64,000 bases of DNA from Gallionella sp. Its GTDB lineage: Bacteria > Pseudomonadota > Gammaproteobacteria > Burkholderiales > Gallionellaceae. The translations under genes and the position numbers were made by a program. Below are positions 1 through 10,515 of the stretch, one piece after another. The stretch covers positions 106,950 to 170,949 of the forward strand of contig JAHFRA010000001.1 of NCBI GenBank assembly GCA_023259035.1, in the 5' to 3' direction. How positions within the stretch are numbered: position 1 is the stretch's first letter; every line of letters begins with the position of its first letter. A model generated the notes under the pieces. It did no database searches and had not been told where the DNA came from. It worked only from the letters and a program-made list of their open reading frames with translations.

Positions 1-195
1 CGCCGCCACCCACAACACGCCCGGAGCCATCTTGCGCAACATGCTCATCTCCGGCCCGACACCCAACGGAAACAGGCTGACCACCATCACGAAAAAAATC
101 AGCGTGGTGAGCACATCGGCACGGCGGCGCATCGCCAACACCAGATCGCGCCGTATCACTAGCACCAGCAAGCCAAACAAGGTGGATTGTTTCAT
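1..195 (-). CDS. ccmB: Haem exporter protein CcmB, N-terminal part (cut by window edge)
   Basis: Membrane subunit of the CcmAB transporter in system I cytochrome c maturation. Only the first 65 codons are present, read leftward from an ATG at 195. The peptide begins MKQSTLFGLL, is followed by an Arg-rich cytoplasmic stretch and then a hydrophobic segment with the family-typical FPLGVGPE and MAPGVLWVAA motifs. It starts 25 bases after the stop of ccmA on the same strand, the usual ccmAB order. The rest lies outside the window, so completeness cannot be judged. Confidence 0.85.
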   Translation of the reverse strand, partial: MKQSTLFGLLVLVIRRDLVLAMRRRADVLTTLIFFVMVVSLFPLGVGPEMSMLRKMAPGVLWVAA

Positions 196-220
196 ACCCG
201 ATATGACCGTGTCATGCCTG

Positions 221-835
221 TCATGACAGAGGCAAGCTGCGCATTTCCACCCCAGCTACTTGCAGCGGTTGATGCGTGGTAAAAATCACCATCCCCTCTC
301 GCGCCAAATGCTCTGCAACCAACTCCTGCATTAGCGCCACAGCTCCGACATCCAGCGCGGTCAATGGTTCATCCAGTATCCACAAACTGGCATCGCTGAC
401 CAGTAAACGCGCCAGCGCCACGCGCCGCCGCTGTCCTTGCGAGAGCACTTTGGTCGGCAACCTTTCGCGGCCGCGCAAACCCATGCGGCGCAAAGCGGCC
501 AATGCCTCTTTTTCATCCAGCTCAATTCCCGAAAGCCCAGCCGAAATGCGCAAGTTTTCCAGCGCGCTCAATTCATCCTTGATCGCATTCAAATGTCCGA
601 GATAGAGCATCTCGGCGTAGTAGTCTTCATCCAGATCACGGATACTCTCACCGCGCCAGGCAATCGCCCCTTCATCCGGCATCATGAAGCCGCACAAAGT
701 GCGCAACAGACTGGTTTTGCCGCTGCCGTTCGCGCCTTGCACCTGCATAATCTGCCCGGAATGCAGCGCGAAATTTAATCCGGAAAACAAGCGATGATCA
801 CCGCGACTGCACGCAAGATTGCTGACTTCCAGCAT
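221..835 (-). CDS. ccmA: Cytochrome c biogenesis ATP-binding protein CcmA
   Basis: ATPase subunit of the CcmAB complex, which releases holo-CcmE during haem delivery to apocytochromes c. The 204 residues match the usual family length. Visible motifs: Walker A GANGSGKT at residues 34-41, ABC signature LSQGQRRRVALARLL near 131, Walker B LWILDEP near 150 and a switch His in FTTHQP. It is the first gene of a leftward ccmAB unit and diverges from fabI across about 110 bases. A cytochrome c maturation operon agrees with the octahaem lipoprotein encoded further right. Confidence 0.95.
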   Translation of the reverse strand: MLEVSNLACSRGDHRLFSGLNFALHSGQIMQVQGANGSGKTSLLRTLCGFMMPDEGAIAWRGESIRDLDEDYYAEMLYLGHLNAIKDELSALENLRISAGLSGIELDEKEALAALRRMGLRGRERLPTKVLSQGQRRRVALARLLVSDASLWILDEPLTALDVGAVALMQELVAEHLAREGMVIFTTHQPLQVAGVEMRSLPLS

Positions 836-903
836 GTGAATAGAGCCTGAGATTTAACAACTTGGAATTATATACGATTGCATCGAGCGAATGCATTTGC
901 AGT

Positions 904-909
904 TATAAT
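904..909 (+). promoter_or_regulatory. Candidate -10 box for fabI
   Basis: TATAAT lies 38 bases before the fabI ATG. No good -35 hexamer sits at 16-18 bases upstream (CATCGA at 17, TTGCAT at 20), so this is a match to the -10 element only. Confidence 0.4.
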
Positions 910-946
910 CAGCGCACTTTTGACCAACCATTCATAGAGGAACAGC

Positions 947-1735
947 ATGGGATTTCTGGCCAACAAACGCATTCTGATTACTGGCATGATCAGCACCCGT
1001 TCGATTGCTTACGGGGTCGCTCAAGCCATGCACCGCGAGGGCGCAGAACTGGCCTTCACCTATCAGGGCGAGCGCGTGCACGATCGCGTTTTGAATCTGG
1101 CCAAGAAATTCGGCAGCGAACTGGTCTTTCAATGCGATGTCGGCAGCGATGACGACATCAACCGACTATTCGTCGATCTAAACAAGCACTGGGATGGCTT
1201 CGATGGCTTTGTGCATGCTATTGCTTTTGCGCCCCGCGAGGCATTGGACGGAGAGTTTCTGGATGGTTTCAACCGTGAGGCGTTCCGCATTGCGCATGAC
1301 ATTAGCGCGTACAGCTTTCCGGCCATGGCCAAAGCCGCATTGCCGATGATGGAAGGCCGCAACGCCGCTCTGCTGACCATGAGTTATCTCGGTGCGATTC
1401 GCACAATGCCGCACTACAACGTGATGGGCATGGCCAAGGCCAGCCTGGAGGCCGGCGTGCGTTACCTGGCGATGCAACTGGGCCGCAAGGGGATACGCGT
1501 GAATGGCATTTCTGCCGGGCCGATCAAGACACTGGCCGCTGCTGGCATTGCCGATTTCAGCAAACTGCTCAGCTACAACGAGAAGCACGCACCACTCAAA
1601 CGCAACGTGACCATCGAGGAAGTCGGCAATGCCGCCGCTTTCCTATGCAGTGACCTGGCCAGCGGTATTACCGGCGAGATTAGCTATGTAGACGGCGGTT
1701 TCAACACCACCGCTTTGGGAACAACCGAGGCATAA
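947..1735 (+). CDS. fabI: Enoyl-[acyl-carrier-protein] reductase [NADH] FabI
   Basis: Catalyses the last reduction of each fatty acid elongation cycle in the cytoplasm. The 262-residue protein begins [13 protein letters not shown], with the FabI-type nucleotide-binding region, SYLGA, and the Tyr-x6-Lys catalytic pair in [22 protein letters not shown] and the C-terminal YVDGGFNTT are also characteristic. An AGAGGAACAGC ribosome binding region precedes the ATG. It is transcribed alone, convergent with ppiD, with a bidirectional terminator between them. The standard FabI motif set makes triclosan sensitivity plausible (inference). Confidence 0.96.
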   Translation: MGFLANKRILITGMISTRSIAYGVAQAMHREGAELAFTYQGERVHDRVLNLAKKFGSELVFQCDVGSDDDINRLFVDLNKHWDGFDGFVHAIAFAPREALDGEFLDGFNREAFRIAHDISAYSFPAMAKAALPMMEGRNAALLTMSYLGAIRTMPHYNVMGMAKASLEAGVRYLAMQLGRKGIRVNGISAGPIKTLAAAGIADFSKLLSYNEKHAPLKRNVTIEEVGNAAAFLCSDLASGITGEISYVDGGFNTTALGTTEA

Positions 1736-1754
1736 CCGGCATTACTCGCAAATG

Positions 1755-1786
1755 AAAACGCCGCCACAAGGCGGCGTTTTGTTGTT
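1755..1786. terminator. Bidirectional terminator between fabI and ppiD
   Basis: Perfect 11-base inverted repeat: AAAACGCCGCC at 1755-1765, loop ACAA, GGCGGCGTTTT at 1770-1780, followed by T-rich sequence on the plus strand and preceded by A's for the minus strand. It serves the convergent fabI and ppiD transcripts. Confidence 0.9.
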
Positions 1787-1800
1787 ATACCAAGCATGAA

Positions 1801-3705
1801 TCAGGGCTGCGCTGTCTCATCCTTTGGTGCCGACTCAGGCAGATTTACCTTGATAGTTGCCTGCTGTCTGATATCCGCCTGGTAAGCTCGGAATATTTCC
1901 TCACCTGTCATCTGGCGCAATTGTTTTGCATAACTTGCTCGCTTCGCGTCGTCAGGTTTTTCGCCTTCCTGGATAGCATCTATACGTACCAGCAGGTAGC
2001 CGTCTTGAGAAGTTTCCGTTCCGACATACTGCGGCAACTTGGTTGCATCCGCCTGGAATATTTTCCGCACCAATTCCTTATCCAACGAGCCATGTTTCGC
2101 ACGGGTAACGGGCTGGACAGCAACCCAATTCAGCGCGGGTTTGTCGCCACGCTGTAATTGCTCCAGCAGCGTTTTGCCTTGTTTTGCAGCCAATTCCAAT
2201 GCCTGTTGACGCAGCAGTTTTTGCCGGATCGCTTCTTGCACTTCATCCAATGCACGCACTGCGGCTGGTTTATATTCCAGAACCCGCGCGGCAACCAACG
2301 TATTGGCCGCCACCTCAATCGCTGCGGTATTGCGCTTGTTCTTCACAACTTCATCATTGAATATTGCCTGCAACATCTTTGCCGTCCAAGGTTCGTCCGC
2401 AGCCACGCCATTTACCAGCCAACCGCTCTGCTCAACCTTCACACCAGCCAGACTGGCTGCCGGCTTCAGGGTATCGCTTTGCTCATAAACAGTATTGCTG
2501 AATTTTTCCGCCAGTTCGGCAAACATGTCGATGGCTTTTTGCTGGCGCAACTTATTGGCAACTCCCTCACGCGCCTCGTCAAACGACAAAAGTTTGGCAG
2601 GCTTAATCTCAAGTAGCTTGATGATGTGATAACCAAAGTCTGACTTTACCAGCCCGCTGATCTCACCTTGCTTGAGCGCAAATGCAGCCTCATCGAACGG
2701 CTTGACCATCATGCCGCGACCAAAAAACCCGAGATCCCCGCCTTTCGTAGCCGAACCTGTATCTTGCGAATTCAACTTGGCCAATTCGGCGAACCTGGCA
2801 GGATTTTCCCTGGACTGTTGCAACAGCTGTTCGGCTTTTGCCTTAGCTGCATCACGCTCAGCTTGCGATGCGGCGGGGGCTACCGTGATCAAAATATGCG
2901 ACGCCTGACGCTCTTCTAAAGTTCCAAAATCTTTCTGGTGCTCGTCGTAATACTTGCGCATCTCTTCCGTAGTCACTTCGGCCTTCCCCAGCAAGTTGCC
3001 CACCGAGAGCTTTACATATTCAACCTTGGCCTGCTCAGGGCTCTGAAATTCCTTCTGATTTTGTTCGTAGTACTTCTTGATGGCGGCATCGTCTACCTTC
3101 GCTTGAGCCAGGAAAGGCTGAAGCGACACGCTGGACACATTTATCATCCTCTGCTGTTCGTTCAAACGTATGATGCTATCTGCCACACCATTTGACGCAA
3201 ATCCATTTTGTGCATAAGCATCGCGCATCTGCTGGCCAAGCAATTCATCGCGCAGGCGCGCCTCGAACATCAATGGCGACATATTTTTACTTGCCAGCGC
3301 GCTTTCATAACGCTTCTTGTCAAAGCTTCCGTTATCCTGAAATGCGTCGATGCCCCGAATAATCTGTGCCATTTGTTCATCGGTGACAACAAAACCGTTA
3401 GCCTTGGCACGTATGAGCAACATCCGCTGCGCAATCAGGTTGTCCATCACCGAGCGCCTCATTTCCGAATTGTTCAACATTGCCGTATCAATGTTGGCCC
3501 CCAGCATCTGGCGCAAACGATCCTGCTGCTGGCGTAGTGCATTTTCAAATTCTTGCTTGGTAATCTTTGTGCCGTTCACCGAAGCCGGAGCTTCCACATT
3601 ACCCGAGCGGCGATATGAATCCAGCCCCCAGAATGTAAACGGCAAAACGATAGCTGCCAAGACAATCTGTACCAGCCGTTTATTTTTATGAACAATATCA
3701 AACAT
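1801..3705 (-). CDS. ppiD: Periplasmic folding chaperone PpiD (SurA-type parvulin)
   Basis: Inner-membrane-anchored chaperone that assists folding of newly exported outer membrane and periplasmic proteins. ATG at 3705 is chosen because the product then begins [13 protein letters not shown], the usual PpiD start; a TTG 15 bases upstream is possible. Residues about 12-32 form one membrane anchor, followed by a SurA_N-like helical domain. A parvulin domain lies near 260-370 ([34 protein letters not shown]), then a long helical tail ending TAQP. Length of 634 residues is typical. It lies downstream of hupB and two tRNAs, separated from them by a terminator. Confidence 0.93.
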   Translation of the reverse strand: MFDIVHKNKRLVQIVLAAIVLPFTFWGLDSYRRSGNVEAPASVNGTKITKQEFENALRQQQDRLRQMLGANIDTAMLNNSEMRRSVMDNLIAQRMLLIRAKANGFVVTDEQMAQIIRGIDAFQDNGSFDKKRYESALASKNMSPLMFEARLRDELLGQQMRDAYAQNGFASNGVADSIIRLNEQQRMINVSSVSLQPFLAQAKVDDAAIKKYYEQNQKEFQSPEQAKVEYVKLSVGNLLGKAEVTTEEMRKYYDEHQKDFGTLEERQASHILITVAPAASQAERDAAKAKAEQLLQQSRENPARFAELAKLNSQDTGSATKGGDLGFFGRGMMVKPFDEAAFALKQGEISGLVKSDFGYHIIKLLEIKPAKLLSFDEAREGVANKLRQQKAIDMFAELAEKFSNTVYEQSDTLKPAASLAGVKVEQSGWLVNGVAADEPWTAKMLQAIFNDEVVKNKRNTAAIEVAANTLVAARVLEYKPAAVRALDEVQEAIRQKLLRQQALELAAKQGKTLLEQLQRGDKPALNWVAVQPVTRAKHGSLDKELVRKIFQADATKLPQYVGTETSQDGYLLVRIDAIQEGEKPDDAKRASYAKQLRQMTGEEIFRAYQADIRQQATIKVNLPESAPKDETAQP

Positions 3706-3733
3706 AGCGATAACACCCAACTGTTAAACGGAT

Positions 3734-3760
3734 AAAAAAAGGCGAACTTGCGTTCGCCTT
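3734..3760 (-). terminator. Terminator of the hupB-tRNA transcript
   Basis: Inverted repeat GGCGAAC (3741-3747) / GTTCGCC (3752-3758) with a 4-base loop. On the minus strand it is followed by a run of seven T's, directly downstream of tRNA-Asp. Confidence 0.85.
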
Positions 3761-3764
3761 GATT

Positions 3765-3841
3765 TGGCGGAGTGGACGGGACTCGAACCCGCGACCCCCG
3801 GCGTGACAGGCCGATATTCTAACCAACTGAACTACCACTCC
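3765..3841 (-). tRNA. tRNA-Asp (anticodon GTC)
   Basis: Read on the minus strand as GGAGTGG...CCACTCC with encoded CCA (77 bases). The anticodon loop CCTGTCACG gives GTC for Asp, and the T-arm carries GGTTCGAGTCC. It lies 14 bases downstream of tRNA-Val and upstream of a strong terminator. Confidence 0.97.
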
Positions 3842-3855
3842 AAAACCATTTCATC

Positions 3856-3931
3856 TGGTGGGTGCTGACGGGATCGAACCGCCGACATTCGCCTTGTAAG
3901 GGCGACGCTCTACCAGCTGAGCTAAGCACCC
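3856..3931 (-). tRNA. tRNA-Val (anticodon TAC)
   Basis: Acceptor arms GGGTGCT / AGCACCC, encoded CCA, D-arm AGCTCAGCTGGTAGAGC and anticodon loop CTTACAA give TAC for Val (76 bases). Its 5' end is only 11 bases after the hupB stop codon, so it is probably processed from the hupB transcript. Confidence 0.97.
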
Positions 3932-3942
3932 AACGAAGCCTG

Positions 3943-4215
3943 CTAGTTTACAGCGTCTTTCAGTCCTTTACCAGCAGAGAATTTGGGAACCTTGGCTGCC
4001 TTGATTTTGATCGTCTCACCAGTGCGTGGATTGCGACCATTGCGCGCAGCGCGCTTACCAACCTTGAACGTACCGAAACCAACCAAGCTCACTGTGTCGC
4101 CTTTCTTCAGAGCCTTCTTGATAGACTCAACAGTCGCATCCAGTGCGCGACCAGCAGCTGCCTTAGATAATTCAGCGGATTTTGCAATTGCATCAACCAG
4201 ATCAGATTTATTCAC
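3943..4215 (-). CDS. hupB: DNA-binding protein HU-beta
   Basis: Small histone-like protein that bends and compacts DNA. It has 90 residues, starts [18 protein letters not shown] and carries the HU signature [22 protein letters not shown], the beta-ribbon arm with the conserved Arg-Asn-Pro tip. The position directly after lon is the standard place for the beta subunit. A well-formed sigma-70 promoter lies upstream (4266-4295). The tRNA-Val and tRNA-Asp genes follow at once, giving an mRNA-tRNA joint transcript. Confidence 0.97.
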   Translation of the reverse strand: MNKSDLVDAIAKSAELSKAAAGRALDATVESIKKALKKGDTVSLVGFGTFKVGKRAARNGRNPRTGETIKIKAAKVPKFSAGKGLKDAVN

Positions 4216-4265
4216 GTAAGTCCCCTTTACTAGTAGTTAAGAAACAGGAAGAACCCTGCAGCGGC

Positions 4266-4295
4266 TTTATATCAAGGCTTCACAGGCTTGGTCAA
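4266..4295 (-). promoter_or_regulatory. Sigma-70 promoter of hupB
   Basis: On the minus strand: -35 TTGACC (4290-4295), 18-base spacer, -10 TATAAA (4266-4271). It lies about 50 bases before the hupB ATG, in the lon-hupB gap. Confidence 0.75.
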
Positions 4296-4353
4296 GCAAT
4301 TACGATATTTTTTTATCTTGCGTTGCGACAAACTAACTGCTAACGCAATATCC

Positions 4354-6780
4354 TTAATGCTTTGTTATTAGCAATACATCCTGAACACCGCCAGTTGCCG
4401 ACAAACTGGCAGGTGCGGTACCTTCAGTCACTTCCGGCAAAGGCTCCGGTTTGCGCTCCAAGGCCAACTCCAACACTTGATCTATCCATTTGACCGGATG
4501 AATGTCCAGTTTGTTTTTGATGTTGTCGGGAATTTCCGCCAGATCCTTGGTATTTTCTTCCGGTATCAAAACCACCTTGATACCCCCGCGTTGAGCCGCC
4601 AGCAGCTTTTCCTTCAAGCCGCCGATCGGCAACACTTCCCCGCGCAAGGTGATTTCACCGGTCATTGCAACATCCGCACGTACCGGAATACCGGTTAGCG
4701 CTGAAACCATCGCCGTGCACATGCCTATCCCGGCACTCGGGCCATCCTTGGGAATCGCACCTTCCGGCAAGTGGATGTGCAAATCGTTTTTCTGATAAAA
4801 ATCGCTGTCTATTCCCAAACGCTTGGCGCGGCTACGCACTACGCTCAGCGCGGCCTGGATGGATTCCTGCATCACTTCGCCTAGCTTGCCGGTCGTGGTC
4901 GTTTTGCCTTTGCCGGGCAACACGGCGGTTTCGATCGTCAGCAATTCACCGCCAACCTCCGTCCACGCCAAACCGGTGACCTGTCCGACCTGGTTATTCT
5001 TTTCTGCGATCCCGTACGAATAGTGGCGCACACCGAGGTATTTATCGAGATTGCGCGCATTGATTATGATTTTTTTATCGCGCTCTTTTAACGCAACTGC
5101 TTTTACCACCTTGCGGCAAATCTTGGAGATTTCCCGCTCCAGGCCGCGCACCCCCGCTTCGCGCACGTAGTAACGCACGATGTCGCGCAACGCGCTTTCG
5201 GAAATATTGATTTCTTCCGGCTTCAGGCCATTATTTTTGATCGCTTTGGGCATCAGATAACGCGTGGCGATGTTGATTTTTTCATCTTCCATGTAGCTGG
5301 ATACATGGATAACTTCCATGCGATCCAATAGCGCATCCGGAATATTCAACGTATTAGCCGTCGCCACAAACATCACGTCGGAAAGGTCGTATTCCACTTC
5401 GACATAATGGTCGACAAACGTGCTGTTCTGCTCCGGATCGAGCACCTCCAACAGCGCGGAAGACGGATCGCCGCGCATATCCATGCCCATTTTGTCCACT
5501 TCGTCGAGCAGGAACAGCGGGTTTTTCACCGCGACTTTGCTCATGTTCTGCAATATCTTGCCCGGCATGGAACCGATATAAGTGCGGCGGTGGCCGCGAA
5601 TCTCGGACTCGTCGCGCACTCCGCCCAGCGACATGCGCACAAATTTGCGGTTGGTGGCGCGCGCGATGGATTGCCCCAGCGAAGTTTTACCCACGCCCGG
5701 CGGGCCTACCAGGCAAAGGATCGGCCCTTTCAATTTATTTACCCGCTGCTGCACGGCCAAATATTCGAGGATGCGTTCCTTGACTTTATCCAGGCCGTAA
5801 TGATCCTCTTCCAGCACGACTTCGGCCTTTTTCAAATCGCCGCTGATCTTGGTTTTCTTCTTCCACGGCAAGCCGATCAGCACGTCAATGTAGTTGCGCA
5901 CCACGGTCGCCTCGGCGGACATCGGCGACATCAGGCGCAGCTTCTTGAGTTCCGCTTCGGCCTTGGTGCGCGCCTCTTTCGGCATATGCGCATCCTTGAT
6001 TTTCTTTTCCAGCTCATCGAAATCGGTGCCTTCCTCGCCCTCGCCCAGCTCCTTCTGGATCGCCTTGACTTGCTCGTTCAGATAATACTCGCGCTGGCTT
6101 TTTTCCATCTGGCGTTTCACGCGGCCGCGTATGCGTTTCTCGACCTGCAATATATCAATCTCGGCTTCCAGCAAACCGAGCAAATGTTCAAGCCGTTTGC
6201 GTACGCCAAACACCTCCAGCACCTCCTGCTTCTGCTCCAGCTTGAGCGGCAAATGGGCGGCAATGGTGTCTGCCAAACGTCCGGCATCATCAATACCGGC
6301 CAGCGAAGTTAGAATTTCAGGTGGTATTTTTTTATTGAGCTTCACATATTGATCAAATTGCGCAATTAACGCACGGCGCATTGCCTCGGATTCGCTGTCC
6401 GCTCCATCTTCGGCAGGAACAATCTCCACCTCGGCATCAAAATGGCTGCCCGCGTCAAACACGCGCAGCACATTGACGCGCTCCGTGCCTTCCACCAACA
6501 CCTTAACAGTACCATCGGGCAATTTGAGCATTTGCAGGATGTTCGCCATGCTGCCGATGGCATACAAGTCATCGGTACTTGGGTCATCCTTGGCTGCCGA
6601 CTTTTGCGCCACCAGCACGATACCCTTACCGGCCTCCATCGCCGCCTCAAGTGCTTTAATGGACTTGGATCGCCCGACAAACAAGGGAATAACCATGTGC
6701 GGGAACACCACAACATCGCGCAATGGCAATAGCGGGTGCAAGTTGGCTGTAGTAGTAATTTGGGTATCTTGATCTAGCAT
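4354..6780 (-). CDS. lon: ATP-dependent protease La (Lon)
   Basis: Cytoplasmic AAA+ serine protease that degrades damaged and regulatory proteins. The 808 residues are a full-length LonA: N-terminal LON substrate domain ([24 protein letters not shown]), coiled middle region, AAA+ module with Walker [10 protein letters not shown], and the S16 protease domain. Catalytic Ser is at about 682 (KDGPSAGIG) with the Lys about 43 residues later (GGLKEKLLA). It lies between clpX and hupB, as in most proteobacteria, and has its own heat-shock promoter at 6812-6840. Confidence 0.98.
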   Translation of the reverse strand: MLDQDTQITTTANLHPLLPLRDVVVFPHMVIPLFVGRSKSIKALEAAMEAGKGIVLVAQKSAAKDDPSTDDLYAIGSMANILQMLKLPDGTVKVLVEGTERVNVLRVFDAGSHFDAEVEIVPAEDGADSESEAMRRALIAQFDQYVKLNKKIPPEILTSLAGIDDAGRLADTIAAHLPLKLEQKQEVLEVFGVRKRLEHLLGLLEAEIDILQVEKRIRGRVKRQMEKSQREYYLNEQVKAIQKELGEGEEGTDFDELEKKIKDAHMPKEARTKAEAELKKLRLMSPMSAEATVVRNYIDVLIGLPWKKKTKISGDLKKAEVVLEEDHYGLDKVKERILEYLAVQQRVNKLKGPILCLVGPPGVGKTSLGQSIARATNRKFVRMSLGGVRDESEIRGHRRTYIGSMPGKILQNMSKVAVKNPLFLLDEVDKMGMDMRGDPSSALLEVLDPEQNSTFVDHYVEVEYDLSDVMFVATANTLNIPDALLDRMEVIHVSSYMEDEKINIATRYLMPKAIKNNGLKPEEINISESALRDIVRYYVREAGVRGLEREISKICRKVVKAVALKERDKKIIINARNLDKYLGVRHYSYGIAEKNNQVGQVTGLAWTEVGGELLTIETAVLPGKGKTTTTGKLGEVMQESIQAALSVVRSRAKRLGIDSDFYQKNDLHIHLPEGAIPKDGPSAGIGMCTAMVSALTGIPVRADVAMTGEITLRGEVLPIGGLKEKLLAAQRGGIKVVLIPEENTKDLAEIPDNIKNKLDIHPVKWIDQVLELALERKPEPLPEVTEGTAPASLSATGGVQDVLLITKH

Positions 6781-6811
6781 GGCAGTAACCTATTTCGTTA
6801 GTCTTTAGATT

Positions 6812-6840
6812 TAGATGGGGATAGCTTAAAAAAATTCAAG
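6812..6840 (-). promoter_or_regulatory. Sigma-32 (RpoH) heat-shock promoter of lon
   Basis: On the minus strand: CTTGAA (6835-6840), 14-base spacer, CCCCATCTA (6812-6820). This matches the RpoH consensus CTTGAA-N11-15-CCCCATNT almost exactly and lies about 32 bases before the lon ATG, in the clpX-lon gap. Confidence 0.88.
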
Positions 6841-6887
6841 CATTTCCATCGGGACGAGATAAGTAACAGGCGATTAAACCAACTGAA

Positions 6888-8138
6888 TCAAGCCGCTTTC
6901 GAAGTGTCCGCGTAAATAATAATGGGCTTGATTTCACCGACCACGCTGGTTTCATCCAATACCACTTTACTGACATTATCCATTGATGGCAAATCAAACA
7001 TCACATCCAGCAGCGCTTGTTCCAGTATCGAGCGCAGCCCACGCGCACCGGTCTTGCGCGCCAGGGCTTTTTTAGCGACAGCCAACAGCACGCCTTCGCG
7101 AAATTCCAGTCCGACGCCTTCCATCGCAAATAGCTTCTGGTATTGCTTGGTAAGCGCGTTTTTCGGCTCGGTCAGGATCTGCACCAATGCGGTCTCGTCC
7201 AGCTCCTCAAGCGTTGCAACGACCGGCAAGCGGCCAACAAACTCCGGAATCAAACCGAACTTGATCAAATCTTCCGGCTCCACTTCGCGTAGCGTCTCGC
7301 CAGTCTTTCGTTCATCCTTGCTGCTGATGGTTGCACCGAAACCGATACTGGCCTTCGAGGAACGGTTGCGGATGACTTTTTCCAATCCGTCAAACGCACC
7401 ACCACAGATAAACAGGATGTTGGTGGTATCTACCTGCAAGAATTCCGTGTTCGGATGTTTGCGCCCACCCTGTGGAGGAATCGATGCCTTGGTGCCTTCA
7501 ATCAGCTTGAGTAACGCCTGCTGCACACCTTCACCGGACACGTCGCGGGTGATTGAAGGGTTATCCGATTTACGCGAAATCTTGTCGATTTCATCCACGT
7601 AGACAATGCCACGTTGCGCTTTCTCGACGTTATAATCGCAAGCCTGCAACAGCTTCTGAATAATATTTTCGACATCCTCGCCAACATAACCCGCCTCGGT
7701 CAAGGTCGTAGCATCTGCCATCACAAACGGCACATCCAGCAAGCGCGCCAACGTCTGCGCCAGCAAGGTCTTACCGGAGCCGGTCGGCCCGATCAGCAGG
7801 ATATTGCTCTTGGCCAATTCCACGCCATCCTTGTCGTTACTCTTGAGGCGTTTGTAGTGGTTATATACCGCTACCGACAAGATTCGCTTGGCCTGCTCTT
7901 GTCCGATCACATACTCATCCAATGCCGCACAGATTTTCTTTGGTATCGGCAGGTCCGTCTTGTCAGTCTTTGAATTTTCACTCTGAATTTCCTCACGCAT
8001 GATGTCGTTGCAGAGCGTGATGCACTCATCGCAGACAAACACCGACGGGCCCGCAATCAGCTTGCGCACCTCGTGTTGGCTCTTGCCGCAGAATGAACAA
8101 TAAAGCAATTTATCACCTGGATTCTTATCGTTAGCCAT
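6888..8138 (-). CDS. clpX: ATP-dependent Clp protease ATP-binding subunit ClpX
   Basis: AAA+ unfoldase that feeds substrates into ClpP. The ATG at 8138 is preferred: AAGG lies about 10 bases upstream, and the family starts just before the zinc domain. Features in order: C4 zinc finger (CSFCGKS...CDEC), Walker A GPTGSGKT, Walker [10 protein letters not shown], the ClpP-docking IGF tripeptide in SKASIGFGA, and sensor 2 with [12 protein letters not shown]. The 416 residues are a normal length. It follows clpP by about 70 bases in the tig-clpP-clpX-lon block. Confidence 0.97.
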   Translation of the reverse strand: MANDKNPGDKLLYCSFCGKSQHEVRKLIAGPSVFVCDECITLCNDIMREEIQSENSKTDKTDLPIPKKICAALDEYVIGQEQAKRILSVAVYNHYKRLKSNDKDGVELAKSNILLIGPTGSGKTLLAQTLARLLDVPFVMADATTLTEAGYVGEDVENIIQKLLQACDYNVEKAQRGIVYVDEIDKISRKSDNPSITRDVSGEGVQQALLKLIEGTKASIPPQGGRKHPNTEFLQVDTTNILFICGGAFDGLEKVIRNRSSKASIGFGATISSKDERKTGETLREVEPEDLIKFGLIPEFVGRLPVVATLEELDETALVQILTEPKNALTKQYQKLFAMEGVGLEFREGVLLAVAKKALARKTGARGLRSILEQALLDVMFDLPSMDNVSKVVLDETSVVGEIKPIIIYADTSKAA

Positions 8139-8207
8139 CACTACCAACCTTCTATCAAGTTATCGGCAAACCAACTACTTTCTTTAACGGGTGCCAAGAG
8201 CAACCTG

Positions 8208-8819
8208 TCAGGCCCGTTTCTCCAGCACCTGGTCAACCAGACCGTATTTCACGGCATCCTCTGCACCCAGAAAATTATCGCGATCTGTGTCGCGCTCTAT
8301 AGTCTCCACCGATTGCCCGGTGTGCTGGGCTAACATCTGATTGAGCCGCTGCTTCAAATACAAAATCTCCCGCGCATGAATTTCGACATCCGAAGCCTGT
8401 CCACGGAAGCCGCCCATTGGCTGGTGAATCATCACCCGCGAATTGGGCAGGCAGAAACGCTTGCCTTTTTCGCCCGCAGCCAGAAGAAATGATCCCATGC
8501 TGGCAGCCTGCCCGACGCACAGCGTGCTGATATTCGGCTTGATAAATTGCATAGTGTCATAAATCGCCATACCAGCCGTGACAGAACCACCCGGCGAGTT
8601 GATGTAAAAATGAATGTCCTTGTCCGGATTTTCAGATTCCAGAAACAACATTTGCGCCACGATCAAGTTGGCGCTGTGGTCATTGACCTCGCCAACCAGA
8701 AACACTACCCGCTCCTTGAGAAGACGAGAATAGATGTCATACGCCCGCTCGCCACGCCCACTGGTCTCCACAACCATGGGAATCAAACCGATATTTTGCG
8801 TTTCCTGGTAATGCGCCAT
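8208..8819 (-). CDS. clpP: ATP-dependent Clp protease proteolytic subunit ClpP
   Basis: Serine protease chamber for ClpX or ClpA. The 203 residues contain the triad Ser107 (GQAASMGS), His132 (VMIHQPMGG) and Asp181 (ERDTDRDNF), with spacing identical to E. coli ClpP. The oxyanion-region [11 protein letters not shown] is also present. The short N-terminal stretch [18 protein letters not shown] probably includes a processed propeptide. The ATG follows the tig stop by a single base, so the two genes are likely translated from one mRNA. Confidence 0.98.
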   Translation of the reverse strand: MAHYQETQNIGLIPMVVETSGRGERAYDIYSRLLKERVVFLVGEVNDHSANLIVAQMLFLESENPDKDIHFYINSPGGSVTAGMAIYDTMQFIKPNISTLCVGQAASMGSFLLAAGEKGKRFCLPNSRVMIHQPMGGFRGQASDVEIHAREILYLKQRLNQMLAQHTGQSVETIERDTDRDNFLGAEDAVKYGLVDQVLEKRA

Positions 8820-8820
8820 A

Positions 8821-10122
8821 TCAGGTCCCCATCAATTCGTTAAAAGAGGCTGCCCTGTCTGTCTTTTTGGCTTGCCCCAGCACCCAGCCTACAACATTTT
8901 CTTCCAGAACCAGACTTTCTATCTCATTCAAACGAGCAGCATCTGCGTAATGCCAACGTACCACCTCCTCGGAATCGTCAAAGCTCTGCGCGTAATCTTC
9001 CACCAGTGCGCGAACCTGTTCCGGCTTGGCCTTCAATTCAACCTTCTGCACCAGATGGGACAAAATCAATCCCAGTCTGACACGCTTCTCGGCACGCTCC
9101 CTGAACAGTTCAGGCTGCAATGCCGGCATGCCCTTCACCTTCATGCCACGTGCTTCCATATCCCGCACAGTCTGCTGCATCAAGCTTTGCACCTCCCACC
9201 CCACCAGTGCCTTAGGCAAATCAAACTTGGTAACTTTCAGCAACAAGTCCATCGCCACATCTTTATTGCGCGCTTTTAGGCGACGCGCCACCTCGCGCTG
9301 CAAATTGGAACGGATCTCACTTTCCAGCTTGCCGATATCGCCGTCCGCAACACCGACAGATTCAGCAAACCTGGCGTCCACTTCGGGCAGCTTTGGTGCT
9401 TCCACCTTATGCAAAGTTATGGTGAAAGTCACTTGCTTTCCCGCCACATCCTTACCGTGATAATCGGATGGAAAAGTCATATCAAAAGACTTGATATCGC
9501 CGACCTTCATGCCGGTAATGGCTGCTTCAAACTCCGGCAACATCCGACCCGCACCCAACACGAACGGGTAGCCCTTGGCTTCGCCGCCCTGAAAAATCTC
9601 ACCGTTCAGCCTGCCAACAAAATCGATAAGCACCTGATCGTCAGCTTGTGCGGCACGATCCACCGGTTCAAACGTGGCGCGTTGTTTGCGCAATGTCGCA
9701 ATGGTATTGTCCACGTCAGCTTGCGTCAGCTCGTAGACCAGACACTCCACCGCTTCGCCGGACAAATCACCGACTGCCACTTCCGGATACACCTCGAAAG
9801 TTGCGCTGTATTCAATCTGATCGGCATCCAGATCATTAGACTTAATTTCGAATTGCGGATAGCCCGCCACCTTCAGATTATTTAGTTGTGCAGCTTCGTC
9901 AAACGAGCGTTGCAGTGCATCGCCGAGGATTTCCTGTTTCGCTTGCACACCATAGTGTTGCTCGAGAATCTTGGGGGGGATTTTGCCGGGACGAAAACCG
10001 GGAATTTTCGCGGTGCGTCCGATTCTTTTCAGACGGGCTGATACCTCGCCGCGAATGGCCTGCTGGGGAATAGATGCGTTAATACGACGCTCCAACGTGC
10101 TCACAGTTTCTACGCTCGACAT
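8821..10122 (-). CDS. tig: Trigger factor, ribosome-associated prolyl isomerase
   Basis: Chaperone at the ribosome exit tunnel. The start at 10122 gives [19 protein letters not shown] and has AAGGA seven bases upstream; the open frame extends 19 codons further without family support. Domains: ribosome-binding N domain with [16 protein letters not shown]-type PPIase near residues 150-245 ([34 protein letters not shown]), and the C-terminal arms. Length of 433 is normal. It is the first gene of the proteostasis block. Confidence 0.96.
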   Translation of the reverse strand: MSSVETVSTLERRINASIPQQAIRGEVSARLKRIGRTAKIPGFRPGKIPPKILEQHYGVQAKQEILGDALQRSFDEAAQLNNLKVAGYPQFEIKSNDLDADQIEYSATFEVYPEVAVGDLSGEAVECLVYELTQADVDNTIATLRKQRATFEPVDRAAQADDQVLIDFVGRLNGEIFQGGEAKGYPFVLGAGRMLPEFEAAITGMKVGDIKSFDMTFPSDYHGKDVAGKQVTFTITLHKVEAPKLPEVDARFAESVGVADGDIGKLESEIRSNLQREVARRLKARNKDVAMDLLLKVTKFDLPKALVGWEVQSLMQQTVRDMEARGMKVKGMPALQPELFRERAEKRVRLGLILSHLVQKVELKAKPEQVRALVEDYAQSFDDSEEVVRWHYADAARLNEIESLVLEENVVGWVLGQAKKTDRAASFNELMGT

Positions 10123-10515
10123 ACTGAATTTCCTTGAGTTGAAATTAAATTTTTTAGCTGGTGCAAAGGGGAAACCCAAACGACTTCACAATGCACAGAT
10201 TTCGCATAGGTTATATTGGCAAAAAGGCTTTTTGTTACCCACATTGTTACCATACACTTCACTTGCTTGGCCGGATTGTATCAGACTTGCGGCATGATTT
10301 CTGCCACCAGTCTTGCCTGAAAACGGGTGGATCGTGCGTTTTCATGAGTCTGAACTTGCAAAAAAGCGGGCTAGTAATTCACATGGTAATAGCACGTCTA
10401 ACGATGCTTCCAATTCGTCGTTTATGCGTTTGGCTTGCGCAAAAGCCTCATCAGTCAATCCTCAAACGTCGGCGCGCATTCAATCGATATTTATAATGGG
10501 GGAAATCCAAAAAAG
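10123..10515. other. Intergenic region tig-fumA
   Basis: A 393-base gap. A possible -10 TACAAT for tig lies on the minus strand at about 10274-10279 without a clear -35. A minus-strand frame at 10342-10458 (TTG start, 38 codons, acidic, rich in Glu, Ala and Leu) reads smoothly, but its GAGG is too close to the start and I do not recognise it. No RNA gene was seen. Confidence 0.35.

Noticed and set aside
10342..10458. 38-codon minus-strand frame after fumA
   Set aside because: Reads smoothly but has a TTG start with a ribosome binding site only two bases away, and no recognisable family; left as part of the intergenic entry.
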